Assembly (NCBI RefSeq): GCF_009695765.1
Contig: NZ_VUNI01000002.1
Span: 124,001-188,000, forward strand
Origin: Roseburia porci
GTDB lineage: Bacteria > Bacillota > Clostridia > Lachnospirales > Lachnospiraceae
Direction of reading: 5' to 3'
DNA length: 64,000 nucleotides
Below, one piece after another: positions 17,394 to 26,372 of the stretch. A program made the translations under genes and the position numbers. Numbering within the stretch: position 1 is the first letter of the stretch; the number at the start of each line of letters is the position of its first letter. The notes under the pieces were generated by a model. It searched no databases and had not been told where the DNA came from. It saw only the letters and a program-made list of their open reading frames with translations.

Positions 17394-18578
17394 ATGTTAT
17401 CAATCTGTATCATATGCAAAAATGAAGAACTGAATATTGAAAAATGTCTCACTTCTTTTCAGAATACAGGATTTGAGACTATTGTAGTTGACACTGGTTC
17501 TACAGACCGTACAAAAGAAATTGCATTAGAATACACATCTAATGTATATGATTTTAAATGGTGCGATGATTTTTCGGCTGCTAAAAATTTTGCAATTTCC
17601 AAAGCTTCCAATGACACTGTTATGGTGATAGACAGTGATGAATATCTGGATCAGATTGATCTGGATGCGTTGAATCAGTTAATAGATCGGAATGTGGATC
17701 AGGTTGGAAGAATAAAACGAAGAAATGTTTTTCACAGAAATGATATGCAGCAGGAAAACAGAGAATGGATCAATCGGATATTTTCCAGAAAACAGTTTCA
17801 TTATGAGGGAAGAATCCACGAGCAGGTGACGGATTTGAATGGAAAAGAAGACTATGAAACGTATGAAGCGCCGGTGACAATACTACACAGTGGGTATGAT
17901 CTGTCAGAGGAAGAACGTAAGAAGAAGGCAAAACGAAATATCGATCTTCTTGATCTGGAATTGCAGCGTCTGGTGTTAAGTTACAAGGGTGGCATTGAAC
18001 TTACAAAAGATGATTTTGAAAAGCTGAATGCAAAGGCGTGTTTGAGTTATATTTCAAATATCATTGTTCAGGCAGATGAACAGGCAGAAAAATTGCAGCA
18101 TGATGACAGACTACCATACATTCTTTATCAGTTGGGTAAAGGCTATTATATGGCTGGCGATTTTCAGATGGCGTGTGCATATTTCGAATGTGGATTGTAT
18201 TTTGACCTTAATCCAAAACTGGAATATGTCATTGATATGGTGGAGACATATGGATATGCACTGATCAATTCAGGTCAAGCAGAGCAGGCATTGTTTTTTG
18301 AGAATATCTATGAAGAATTTGGAAATACGGCGGATTTTAAATTCCTTATGGGATTAATTTATATGAAGAATGAGATGTTTGATGCCGCAGTGGAAGAATT
18401 CAAAAGGGCGGTAAAGATGCCGGAGGGGCGAACCAAAGGGGCAAACTCATATCTTGCTTACTACAATATCGGGGTAATTTATGAATGTCTGGGGGATCAG
18501 AAAAGGGCAAAGAGTTTTTATCAAAAATGTGGTTCATATCCACCAGCAGGCAGACAGCTGTCGAATATTGGAAACTGA
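17394..18578 (+). CDS. SunS-like GT2 glycosyltransferase with TPR tail
   Basis: A 394-residue protein. Residues 1-220 are a GT2 domain beginning LSICIICKNEELNIEKCL, with VVDTGSTDRTKEIA, the DFSAAKNFA motif and the metal-binding D-S-D in VMVIDSDEYLD. Residues of about 240-390 are TPR repeats (LYQLGKGYYMAGDFQMACAY, YYNIGVIYECLGDQKRAKSF). This layout is typical of glycosyltransferases that modify proteins or peptides directly, and it supports a protein-glycosylation role for the locus. It is the last long gene of the 12936 operon. Confidence 0.87.
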   Translation: MLSICIICKNEELNIEKCLTSFQNTGFETIVVDTGSTDRTKEIALEYTSNVYDFKWCDDFSAAKNFAISKASNDTVMVIDSDEYLDQIDLDALNQLIDRNVDQVGRIKRRNVFHRNDMQQENREWINRIFSRKQFHYEGRIHEQVTDLNGKEDYETYEAPVTILHSGYDLSEEERKKKAKRNIDLLDLELQRLVLSYKGGIELTKDDFEKLNAKACLSYISNIIVQADEQAEKLQHDDRLPYILYQLGKGYYMAGDFQMACAYFECGLYFDLNPKLEYVIDMVETYGYALINSGQAEQALFFENIYEEFGNTADFKFLMGLIYMKNEMFDAAVEEFKRAVKMPEGRTKGANSYLAYYNIGVIYECLGDQKRAKSFYQKCGSYPPAGRQLSNIGN

Positions 18579-18669
18579 TTCAGCCGAAGATTCCGATAAT
18601 ACTGTAACTGAATAACATGGGAGAATTTTTATTGTGGAATTCTCTTTTGTGCAAAAAGGAGAAGGGGCT

Positions 18670-18978
18670 ATGATTTACAGGAAAGCAGGCACGTATCTGG
18701 CTCAGACGTTGAATGAGGTGGAACGGGGAAAGGCAATGTGTGATGATTATGCAAAATGTATTTTGGCAGATCCACAGATTCTGGCTAATATTATTAAAAC
18801 AATCATTCCACAGTTTGAAGATATGTCGATTGACGAGATTATACAATTCGGCGGATATATGAGATTGCAGAGAAGATGGCGCCGGATTATGACGCAGATC
18901 AGATCCTGGAGCAGTTATTACCGTCTTTTGAATGTACTGCGGAAGAAATTACATACAGATAATATACGTTCTGCATAA
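18670..18978 (+). pseudogene. small helical protein gene with an apparent frameshift
   Basis: ATG 18670 follows AAGGAG. The frame reads well to residue 59 or so (IIPQFEDMSIDEIIQ), then turns into an Arg/Trp-rich tail (RLQRRWRRIM) ending at 18978. In the -1 frame from about 18849 the reading is again protein-like: RIYEIAEKMAPDYDAD, then QILEQLLPSFECTAEEI, stopping at 18962. A single lost base near 18845-18852 would explain this, so the intact ancestor would be about 97 residues. It could be a sequencing error, a real pseudogene or a programmed shift; no classic slippery heptamer is present. The family is unknown. Confidence 0.55.
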
Positions 18979-19153
18979 ACACTTTTAGCTTCAATTATTT
19001 ATTTCTCACAAAGTTATGTGGCAGGGGCTGATTTTTGTTGCTTTTATCTGAGGACTCGTTGTACATTGGAGATATGACCGGCGGTTCATACCGATAGCAG
19101 GTCAGTACTCGCGAGGAATGATCATAACAAGAGTTACAGATAAGGAGCTGTTT
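18979..19153 (+). other. leader-like region with nested stems
   Basis: 175 nt without a gene. GACC at about 19075 pairs with GGTC at about 19100 around a CGGT-TCAT-ACCG stem, followed by CTCGCGAG. No known riboswitch consensus fits. It precedes the secreted protein gene. Confidence 0.3.
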
Positions 19154-21385
19154 ATGACAAAAACAAAAAGAATTTGTTCCTACGCGCTGATGCTGGCCGC
19201 ATTAGGGCTTGGTAGTAGTCCGCTTCAGGTTGAGGCGAAGGAGTGTGTGGTTGACCGGAATGACGCGGAAATGGATGTGCTTTCCGAAGGAGATTCTCTG
19301 AAGATTGGGTATGCGGTTACAAACAACAAAATGCAGGAGATTCTGGAGCAGATTCCACAGGAGACAAAGCTTGAAGAACTGACATTTTACGTGGAGCCTT
19401 TGGAAGATATTCATATTACGCATGGAACATTTGATGAGATCGTGCTGCAATATGTGTCCACAGAGGCAGACGCGGAGCATGCACCGGCTGTCTGCGTGGA
19501 ACAGGATGCTCGCACAGACCAGGTTCGGGTTATTGGCGGCAATGCAAAGATTGCAACAAATGAGCCACTTAAAACGCTCACGCTTGGAGAAATCGATGGA
19601 CAGAAGAAAGGGCGCATTTGTGAGAATGAGATTCTGCAACATGTGCAGATTGGAGCAGATGTGCAAAGCCTTTCCGTCCTTCATAAGACGATGGATTCGG
19701 ATTATATTTATGGAACGGAAAGCGTAAGAGGCGCACAGGATTACAACAATTATGCAGGGGATTGTATATTAGAACCGGGATATTCGGTTGGAAATATTGA
19801 TCTGTACGAATATTATTATGATGGTGTTCTGGAAAAAGATGTGCTGCTTTGCAAGGAATTTGCACCAGCGGATCAAATGCCGTATGGTATGCAGGATGCG
19901 GAGCCGACGTTATTCCGAAAGGGTGAGTGGAATTCGGAACTTTTTCCGCTTGAGAAAAGGACTGACTGGCAGCAGAACTATGAGAAAGAGCAGGGATATG
20001 TATTTGCTTATCAGGGCAGTTTTACGGATGGAAAAATGCACTGGAAGCGGACCGCAGAAAAAGATGGCAGATATTTATCATCATATGAGCTTGAAGAGGC
20101 ATTTTCACAGGATAGGATTCCTGCGGACAGCAGGCTTATCATAGAAGGAGATCTGACCAAACCAGTAAAACTGAACGGAAATTATGATAACCTGACGCTC
20201 CGCACGGGATTGATTGAGGTTATGGGCAATGTGAAGGAACTTGTGATCCAGGACAGAACGCGTTTTTTCCCTGAGACAGGGGGATTAGAGGTTCGTGTTA
20301 ACGGGGATGTTTCAAGACTGGTGCTTCTTGGCGATTGTGTGGATACACAGCTGATCATTAACGGAAGTATCGGAGTGGGGAGGAAAAGTTCCTGTGTGCG
20401 TGGACCGGATGAGCTGGGGTATGCTTATTTTTCGATTGCAAAAGAGGAAAGTGGATTGATATGGGCGGATGGAATGCCGGCTGAAGGCATTTATTTCTAT
20501 GAAGATGAGGCTTGCAGCGGAGCTGGTTATCGGATCAGTGGCAGTCCTCAGCAGAATGCGGCACGATTTGGGGTGGATTACAGAGGACAGCAGAATTACT
20601 ATAATCGTATCGCATTTGACAATCTGGGGATGGAGTTTTCGATGGCTTTACTGACGGAGGAAGAGCAAAAGAATATTCTGGCTCAGATTTGCGGGAAAAC
20701 GGATGAACATCTGGATTATGCAGGGCTGGCATTTGCACTTTCACCGATGAGTTATTATGAGACGGAAGATGGCTTATACATGACAGAGGATGCGGGGGCA
20801 TGGCATAGGATGGCATCGGAGCCGGTGGAGTTTCAGATGCGGCTTCCGGATGAGTGGATACAGAAGGAAAGTTATTTTTCCAGAGAACCTGCGTTGATAC
20901 AATATTATATTGTACGGATGCATCGGAATCCGCAGACAGGTGAGCTGGAATACGCCCTTTTGGATTGTGAAAAAGAAGGTGCTTTGTTACGGTTTATGAC
21001 CGATCGGTTTTCAACGTTTGCTGTGATACGTGGAACTATGACAATTCCGGAAGATGTACCAGAGCAGGAACGCGAAGAAATGCCTGAGAAATTACCAGAA
21101 CAGGAAGTTGAGACAATCCCTGAGATAATGCCGGTGACAGAATCAGAAGAAGCTCCAGTTTCAGGAAAAAATATGACCGTGTTATCGACAGAGATGACGG
21201 AAAAGGAAACAGAGCCATCGATTACACACACTTATGCACCGGACACAGGGGATGATACACCGGATATATGTGGATTATTTGCGTCATTTTTAGTCGGTAT
21301 GTTCATAATCTGCTGGCTTTGTGCAATTTGCTGGTCCAAAAATAAAAAACTCCCTTTTGACACCCTGATTTTTATGGTAAAATAA
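19154..21385 (+). CDS. secreted cell-surface protein with sortase-like C-terminal signal
   Basis: A 743-residue protein from ATG 19154 (AAGGAG 6 nt upstream; ATG 19118 is a weaker alternative that would spoil the signal peptide). The N-terminus MTKTKRICSYALMLAALGLG followed by SSPLQVEA-KE is a typical Sec signal peptide. The middle is beta-rich, without a domain I recognise. Residues of about 630-690 are a Pro/Glu-rich spacer. The end has APDTG (695-699), a hydrophobic stretch of about 20 residues and the basic SKNKK: a sorting signal of the xPxTG type. No sortase gene is in the window. It may be a substrate or partner of the glycosylation locus, but that is inference. GC content is higher than in the sugar cassette. 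Confidence 0.75.
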   Translation: MTKTKRICSYALMLAALGLGSSPLQVEAKECVVDRNDAEMDVLSEGDSLKIGYAVTNNKMQEILEQIPQETKLEELTFYVEPLEDIHITHGTFDEIVLQYVSTEADAEHAPAVCVEQDARTDQVRVIGGNAKIATNEPLKTLTLGEIDGQKKGRICENEILQHVQIGADVQSLSVLHKTMDSDYIYGTESVRGAQDYNNYAGDCILEPGYSVGNIDLYEYYYDGVLEKDVLLCKEFAPADQMPYGMQDAEPTLFRKGEWNSELFPLEKRTDWQQNYEKEQGYVFAYQGSFTDGKMHWKRTAEKDGRYLSSYELEEAFSQDRIPADSRLIIEGDLTKPVKLNGNYDNLTLRTGLIEVMGNVKELVIQDRTRFFPETGGLEVRVNGDVSRLVLLGDCVDTQLIINGSIGVGRKSSCVRGPDELGYAYFSIAKEESGLIWADGMPAEGIYFYEDEACSGAGYRISGSPQQNAARFGVDYRGQQNYYNRIAFDNLGMEFSMALLTEEEQKNILAQICGKTDEHLDYAGLAFALSPMSYYETEDGLYMTEDAGAWHRMASEPVEFQMRLPDEWIQKESYFSREPALIQYYIVRMHRNPQTGELEYALLDCEKEGALLRFMTDRFSTFAVIRGTMTIPEDVPEQEREEMPEKLPEQEVETIPEIMPVTESEEAPVSGKNMTVLSTEMTEKETEPSITHTYAPDTGDDTPDICGLFASFLVGMFIICWLCAICWSKNKKLPFDTLIFMVK

Positions 21386-21448
21386 GAATTGAAAATACGG
21401 AATATTTATCCGGATATGATGCTAAAAAGTGTTTTGGAGAGGGACGAT

Positions 21449-22618
21449 TTGAGCAAAACAATGATATTTTTTCAGGGTGTCTATGACACCCTTGATTTAT
21501 TTACGGACAGTCTGATCGAGGCATTTTCACAGATGGGAATGGAAACATTTGTTTATCATGCTTCGCATCAGGAGAAAAGCAAGGAAGAACTGTTGAAGTT
21601 GTTGGAGAAGTCTGATGATGCAGCGGTCGTTACATTTAATAATCTTGGCTATAATCTGGATCTTGCGGATGGACGTAATATCTGGGATGTATACAATGTG
21701 CCGTATGTTGATATTCTGATGGATCACCCGTTTCATTATGGCAAGCCGCTGTCTCATATGCCAGAGATGGCAGTGATTCTGTGCACCGATAGGAATCATG
21801 TGGCATATATCAGACGGTTTTTCCCGAATATCCGAAAATGCGGTTTCCTTCCGCATGCCGGAGTGGAATATGTTCCTCATGGCGGTGCGCTTGAAACAAG
21901 AAAGATATCTGTGCTTTATGCCGGTGCACTTCCGATCTATACCGTGTCAAAAATGATTCCGGATCTGCGTTCAATCCCGGAGGTGGATGGGGAAGACATG
22001 GCGCAGACCGTGCTTGCAGAGCTGGTGCATCATCCATATAAGACAACGGAGCAGGCGATTGAAGAGTATGTCCGGTCAGTGAGGGGAGACATATCGGATG
22101 AACGGCTGCATGAGTTAATTGTCACAATGCGGTTTCTGGATTCTTATGCAACATCCTTTTTCCGGGAACAGGCGGTGCGAAGCCTGGTGGAAAATGGAAT
22201 TTCCGTCACGGCATATGGTGTCGGCTGGAACCAGTGCGAATGGAGTGATAATCCGAACCTGATCTATGGAGGAAAAGTGCTGGCGCCTCAAATCCTTCCA
22301 CTTATGAATGATTCAAAGATCGTGCTCAACACATTGACATGGTTCAAGGCGGGCGCGCATGACCGCATTTTTAATGGAATGTTAGCGCGGGCAGCAGTTG
22401 TGACAGACGATTCCACGTACTTAAATGACATCTTTACAGATGGACAGCAGCTATCGATGTTTTGCCTGGAACAGATGCGTGAACTTCCCGAAAAAGTCTA
22501 TGAACTGCTATCGCATCCGAAACAGCTGCAGGAACTCGCCGACCGCGGCTATGAGGCGGCACGCGCCTCTCATACCTGGAAGAACCGCGCGCAGGAGATC
22601 TGCGCAATGATGGAATGA
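21449..22618 (+). CDS. DUF3880/CgeB-like glycosyltransferase
   Basis: A GT-B-like protein divergent from the other CgeB paralogues. The start is uncertain: TTG 21449 has GGAGAGGG 4 nt upstream and gives 389 residues; ATG 21417, ATG 21461 or TTG 21389 are alternatives. The N-terminal part (GVYDTLDLFTDSLIEAF, VDILMDHPFHYGKPL) matches DUF3880-type glycosyltransferases. The C-terminal part (SKIVLNTLTWFKAGAHDRIF, NGMLARAAVVTDDSTYLND) is the PF13524 region, with the usual glycine-rich loop altered. It follows the surface protein gene by about 60 nt, so they may share a transcript. Confidence 0.8.
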   Translation: MSKTMIFFQGVYDTLDLFTDSLIEAFSQMGMETFVYHASHQEKSKEELLKLLEKSDDAAVVTFNNLGYNLDLADGRNIWDVYNVPYVDILMDHPFHYGKPLSHMPEMAVILCTDRNHVAYIRRFFPNIRKCGFLPHAGVEYVPHGGALETRKISVLYAGALPIYTVSKMIPDLRSIPEVDGEDMAQTVLAELVHHPYKTTEQAIEEYVRSVRGDISDERLHELIVTMRFLDSYATSFFREQAVRSLVENGISVTAYGVGWNQCEWSDNPNLIYGGKVLAPQILPLMNDSKIVLNTLTWFKAGAHDRIFNGMLARAAVVTDDSTYLNDIFTDGQQLSMFCLEQMRELPEKVYELLSHPKQLQELADRGYEAARASHTWKNRAQEICAMME

Positions 22619-22654
22619 AAGCGTTTCATCTAAAATTTGTCGCCATGACGGCTT

Positions 22655-22796
22655 AGATTGTGCAAAATGATAAAAACTCTTGAAGACACTGGGGAGCCGC
22701 TGGTCCTTAGCGACCGTATTTTGGTCGCTTAGTACCACTGCGAGCGACACGTAGCGAAAGCGTGTCTTCAAAGTTTTCTATTATTTTGTACAATCT
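22655..22796. repeat. 142-bp element with 35-bp near-perfect terminal inverted repeats
   Basis: The left arm is 22655-22689 and the right arm 22762-22796. They match at nearly every position, with about four differences including small indels. Each starts AGATTGT and ends GAAGACAC at its inner side. The 72-nt interior has its own stem (TTAGCGACC with GGTCGCTTAG) and higher GC. The whole can fold into one long hairpin. It lies between two glycosyltransferase genes and encodes nothing. A MITE- or REP-like repeat is the best guess. Confidence 0.75.
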
Positions 22797-22857
22797 CTGA
22801 GAACATAGCGAGAATTTTACAAGAAATGGCTTGAATGAGAATAATGAGGAGAATGCA

Positions 22858-24018
22858 ATGAGAATTTTGATGTACCGCTGGAAAGCATACAATTACCGTG
22901 ACATCGAGCAGACCTTTCGCATGATGGGGCATTCGGTCGACAACATTGAGCAGCCACTCGGCAATTATGACATCGACCCGGAGTTTGAAAAGAAAATTGA
23001 ACAATTGCTGCTTCACGGCGATTACGATATGGTGTTTACGGTGAATTATTTTGCGCTGATTTCCAATGTATGCGAGAAACTCGGCGTGAAATACGTATCC
23101 TGGACCTGTGACAATCCGCTGATCAGCATGTATCATGAGTCGGTTTTTCATGACTGTAATTATATTTTTACATTTGACAAGACCAATTATTATGAATTTC
23201 GCAACATGGGGGTAAAACATATCTGGTATCTGCCGCTTGCAGTCGATGCAAAAAGGCTGGATCTTGTCTGTTCCAACTGCGAGCACCCTGGAAAATACCG
23301 TGGGGATGTTGCTTTTGTTGGAAGCCTGTATGAAAGAAATTCTTATGATAAGATCAAACCGACGCTGCCGGAGTATCTGAAAGGCTATTTTGACGCGGCA
23401 ATGGAGGCGCAGCTGAACATCAGCGGTGCGAATATTATAGAACCTATGCTGACAGCGGATATTTTAGAACAGCTGCAGGAATATTTTAAACTGGACAAAT
23501 CAGAGGGATCTTTTTCAGATCTGGGATTGATTTTCCAGACAACGGTTCTTGGGTTTAAGGTGGCAGAGATCCAGAGAAGGCGTGCGCTGATCGAGCTTTC
23601 CAAGCATTTTTCAGTGAATGTATACAGCAACAGCAACGTGAGTGATCTGATCCGTGTGCATTATTGCGGTTCCGTAGACTACTGGAGTGAAATGCCACAG
23701 GTGTTCCGTGAATCAAAGATCAATCTGAATCTCACGATTCCGAACATCAAAAGTGGAATCCCGCTGCGCATGTGGGATGTTCTTGGCTCAGGCGGTTTCC
23801 TGATGACAAATTACCAGGCGGAGATTCCCCTTTATTTTAAAGAAGGAGAGGATCTTGTCTGCTTTGACGGGGTTGAGGACCTTCGGGAGAAAACGGCATA
23901 TTATCTTACTCATGAGGAAGAGCGGAGACAGATTGCGGAAAATGGCTATCGCAAGGTTTGTGAGCATCATACCTATCAGAATCGGATTGAGACGATGCTT
24001 GAGACAATTTATGGATAA
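22858..24018 (+). CDS. CgeB-type glycosyltransferase
   Basis: A 386-residue paralogue of the genes at 1-3370 and 16220-17374. ATG 22858 is preferred to TTG 22831 because GAGGAGA lies 6-7 nt upstream and the start MRILMYRWKAYNYRDIEQTF aligns with the family. The donor-site signature is SGIPLRMWDVLGSGGFLMTN, followed by QAEIPLYF. The codon usage is richer in G and C than in the copies at 1-3370, so the copies may have different histories. The gene is separated from its neighbour by the inverted-repeat element, which may affect read-through into it. Confidence 0.86.
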   Translation: MRILMYRWKAYNYRDIEQTFRMMGHSVDNIEQPLGNYDIDPEFEKKIEQLLLHGDYDMVFTVNYFALISNVCEKLGVKYVSWTCDNPLISMYHESVFHDCNYIFTFDKTNYYEFRNMGVKHIWYLPLAVDAKRLDLVCSNCEHPGKYRGDVAFVGSLYERNSYDKIKPTLPEYLKGYFDAAMEAQLNISGANIIEPMLTADILEQLQEYFKLDKSEGSFSDLGLIFQTTVLGFKVAEIQRRRALIELSKHFSVNVYSNSNVSDLIRVHYCGSVDYWSEMPQVFRESKINLNLTIPNIKSGIPLRMWDVLGSGGFLMTNYQAEIPLYFKEGEDLVCFDGVEDLREKTAYYLTHEEERRQIAENGYRKVCEHHTYQNRIETMLETIYG

Positions 24019-24090
24019 GCTGCACTTTTTTTGCATACACTGATAACTGATGATAGAAAATCAACAGTGTTGCGAAAGGAGTGACAAAGT

Positions 24091-24546
24091 ATGTGCCATA
24101 AAACAAAAAAGGCAATGAATACAGATACGGTGGAACTTTTACGGGAGTGCGAAGCAGGAAGTAAAATGGCCACAAACAGCATGGAACAGATGATGTCGTA
24201 CATTGGGAATGAGGACCTGAAGAAGCTGCTGGAGGGAAAAAATAATGAACACATCAAGCTCGGGGAGGAATGTCATCATATCCTCTGTGAGGTGGGAGTG
24301 GAAGATAAAGATCCGGATCCGATGGCATCTTTTTGGGCAAAAGCGCAGACCGGAGTAAAAATGACTTTGAATGGAGATACACACCAGGCAGCAAAGCTTT
24401 TGATGGATGGCTGCAGTATGGGGATTCAGTCGATCAGTGAATACATGAACAAATATACCGGCGCAGACCACCGGGCGCTTGCGATTGCGGAGAAACTGCG
24501 AAATATTGAAAAAGACATGCTGGAAGAACTGGAAGCATATGTATAA
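24091..24546 (+). CDS. ferritin-like four-helix protein (DUF2383-like)
   Basis: A 151-residue protein with a GAAAGGAGTG site. It has a repeated pattern of helices with E-x-x-H-type positions (LLEGKNNEHIKLGEECHHIL, later YTGADHRALAIAEKL), as expected for a ferritin-like bundle related to DUF2383/PA2169-type proteins. Metal binding is plausible but unproven. The N-terminus MCHKTKKAMNTDTVELLREC shows no signal peptide. It stands alone, bounded by the terminator at 24552. No evident link to glycosylation exists apart from position. Confidence 0.6.
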   Translation: MCHKTKKAMNTDTVELLRECEAGSKMATNSMEQMMSYIGNEDLKKLLEGKNNEHIKLGEECHHILCEVGVEDKDPDPMASFWAKAQTGVKMTLNGDTHQAAKLLMDGCSMGIQSISEYMNKYTGADHRALAIAEKLRNIEKDMLEELEAYV

Positions 24547-24551
24547 AGAGA

Positions 24552-24591
24552 AAGCAGCACATGGAAATCGAAATTTCTGTGTGCTGCTTTT
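24552..24591. terminator. bidirectional terminator
   Basis: AGCAGCACA pairs with TGTGCTGCT, with an inner AAAT/ATTT stem, flanked by A-rich and T-rich sides. It sits between the convergent ferritin-like and FliD-like genes and can serve both. Confidence 0.8.
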
Positions 24592-25894
24592 ATGCGTAAC
24601 TGTCTAGCATCATACCGGCGTAGATGGAGGTAATATATGGTGTGGCAAAATTATGACCCGGGTTCTTGTAAGCCACAATAACCTTGTCTACATACCGCAT
24701 AGGATTGATGGATGCATTCTCTGCTTTGACATTCATGGAATCCCTTAATTGCGACAAGGTCTGAAATGTACTGTCTGCATTTTCCGGAGCGATGGCAGGC
24801 TCAAGTGCCTCTTTGTTGATCGAAAGCTCTCCGTGATCATCGACCATAATACCGATCGCTTCAAGATCACTCTTGTGATGAAGCGAGATTCCGCTGATGT
24901 CGTGGAACAGCAGATTATTGGTCTGGATGCCGGAGCCGGAATGCTTTTCCGCGATGGAGAGCATCTGGTTATAAGCATCGATCAGAGTCCCGATATTGTG
25001 CGCAACCGCATCGACATTTGGCTTGAAGCCGATATCGACTGGTTGACCATCTTTGGAAGGTTCATTTAAAGTCAGCTCAAAAGCCTGATTGATCGTGAAT
25101 GTATTGGACAGAGAACTCTGCTCTACATTATTTAATAAGAAAGAAGAATTGGAAGCCGGAGAAGAGATCCTGTTTAAGCCAAGAACTTCCATGGCATGGA
25201 TCGATTCGGCATTTGCACTCGGTGTAATTTTAAACAACGAATCCTCATCCGATGCCAGACCAGTCTGTCTGGAAGTGATCTGCAAAGCACTTCGTCCTTC
25301 TTCGTTGGTGATGATCCGGGCATCGAGGCCGAGACCGGAATTGTTGATCAGATTCTCAATCTTGGTCTGGACATCGAGATTATTCTCCTTCAGGTTTACA
25401 TTATATTGAAATTCATATGCGCCGGACGAAGTATTCAGATCAAAAGAATAGCTTCCGGGCATAATGGAAAAAGCATAATTATCAATATAGTTACCGGTAT
25501 TGACCTGAGGCTCGGCAAGCTTCTGAACCTCGATCTGGAAATGATCTGCGGATTCATCCTCAGAACCATCACCGATATAGCGGGCCGATACGGAATCTTC
25601 ATCCGAGGAAACGGCAACTTTTTTTAAAAAAGCACTTTCAATCGAATTGTCGGTAGTATCCGATAAGGAGGAAACCACATTCTCAATCGATTTGGCACTT
25701 TCCTTGATGTCTATTGCATAAACCTTGGCATCATCCGGGTTATTCAATTTATAGAGCGGGGAATCGGTGTTCGTCTTGACCATGCGGTTATAGATGTTAC
25801 GAAGTTCGCTCTTCTTATGGGAATCATAGCGTGAAGTCGCTTTATTACCGTACGTCATGAGATAATATGCGTACGCAGTGTCAATCTTAGACAA
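24590..25894 (-). CDS. FliD-like flagellar hook-associated/filament cap protein
   Basis: A 434-residue protein on the minus strand, from TTG 25894 behind AGGAGGGGG. The N-terminus SKIDTAYAYYLMTYGNKATS resembles the start of FliD (sGIDT...). Residues of about 120-260 carry the FliD_N pattern (HFQIEVQKLAEPQVNTGNY, YSFDLNTSSGAYEF, ALQITSRQTGLAS). Residues of about 330-400 carry the FliD_C pattern (LEAIGIMVDDHGELSINKEA). FliD caps the flagellar filament and helps flagellin fold outside the cell. At 434 residues it is short for FliD, so it may be a specialised paralogue. Its place at the edge of the glycosyltransferase locus is the main hint that the locus serves the flagellum. Confidence 0.65.
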   Translation of the reverse strand: MSKIDTAYAYYLMTYGNKATSRYDSHKKSELRNIYNRMVKTNTDSPLYKLNNPDDAKVYAIDIKESAKSIENVVSSLSDTTDNSIESAFLKKVAVSSDEDSVSARYIGDGSEDESADHFQIEVQKLAEPQVNTGNYIDNYAFSIMPGSYSFDLNTSSGAYEFQYNVNLKENNLDVQTKIENLINNSGLGLDARIITNEEGRSALQITSRQTGLASDEDSLFKITPSANAESIHAMEVLGLNRISSPASNSSFLLNNVEQSSLSNTFTINQAFELTLNEPSKDGQPVDIGFKPNVDAVAHNIGTLIDAYNQMLSIAEKHSGSGIQTNNLLFHDISGISLHHKSDLEAIGIMVDDHGELSINKEALEPAIAPENADSTFQTLSQLRDSMNVKAENASINPMRYVDKVIVAYKNPGHNFATPYITSIYAGMMLDSYA

Positions 25895-26074
25895 TCTATC
25901 CCCCTCCTTTCTTCCTTGAAATAGACAAAAACAATGCGAAAAACCGTTCCTGGTTCTGTTATGCTGCATTGAATCTGTGGGGATGTACCTGTTAATAAAT
26001 CCATTTATACAGATTTATTATATATCACGCGATTGCACTATGCAACTACAAATATAGAAAAAGAAGAAAAAGTG

Positions 26075-26103
26075 TTGACATAGAGTAAGGATTGTGATAC
26101 AGT
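26075..26103 (+). promoter_or_regulatory. sigma-70-type promoter of the rpmG-secE-nusG operon
   Basis: TTGACA at 26075-26080, a 17-nt spacer and TACAGT at 26098-26103. It lies 91 nt before the rpmG start. Confidence 0.75.
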
Positions 26104-26194
26104 GAACAGGCTTGGAAGTAGGTCTTTTTTTTATGCCTTTTTTTAGGCACAAAAGAAACAAACAACACAAAGAAATTAAACGGAGGTGGAAGTT

Positions 26195-26344
26195 GTGCGC
26201 ACAAAAATTACATTAGCATGCACAGAGTGTCAGCGTCGTAATTACAACATGACAAAGGACAAGAAAGCTCATCCGGACAGAATGGAAACCAAAAAGTATT
26301 GTAGATTCTGCAAGACTCATACAATGCATAAGGAAACAAAATAG
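26195..26344 (+). CDS. rpmG: 50S ribosomal protein L33
   Basis: A 49-residue protein from GTG 26195 with CGGAGGTGG upstream. It has the zinc-ribbon form of L33: cysteines C9 and C12 (ACTEC) and C36 and C39 (YCRFC). Many bacteria also carry a zinc-free L33 for zinc starvation; this is the zinc-binding one. The order rpmG-secE-nusG-rplK-rplA is the standard Firmicutes arrangement. It is too short to be found easily but is unambiguous. Confidence 0.97.
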   Translation: MRTKITLACTECQRRNYNMTKDKKAHPDRMETKKYCRFCKTHTMHKETK

Positions 26345-26372
26345 TCTGAGGATTGAGTGAAGGAGTGAGAAC

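Noticed and set aside
19411-20144. Several overlapping frames inside the surface protein gene
   Set aside because: They are Cys/Met/Arg-rich shadows of the 743-residue frame, which has a signal peptide and sorting tail.
22655-22796. tRNA or other structured RNA gene
   Set aside because: The folding is one long hairpin with repeated arms; no cloverleaf, T-loop sequence or CCA end is present.
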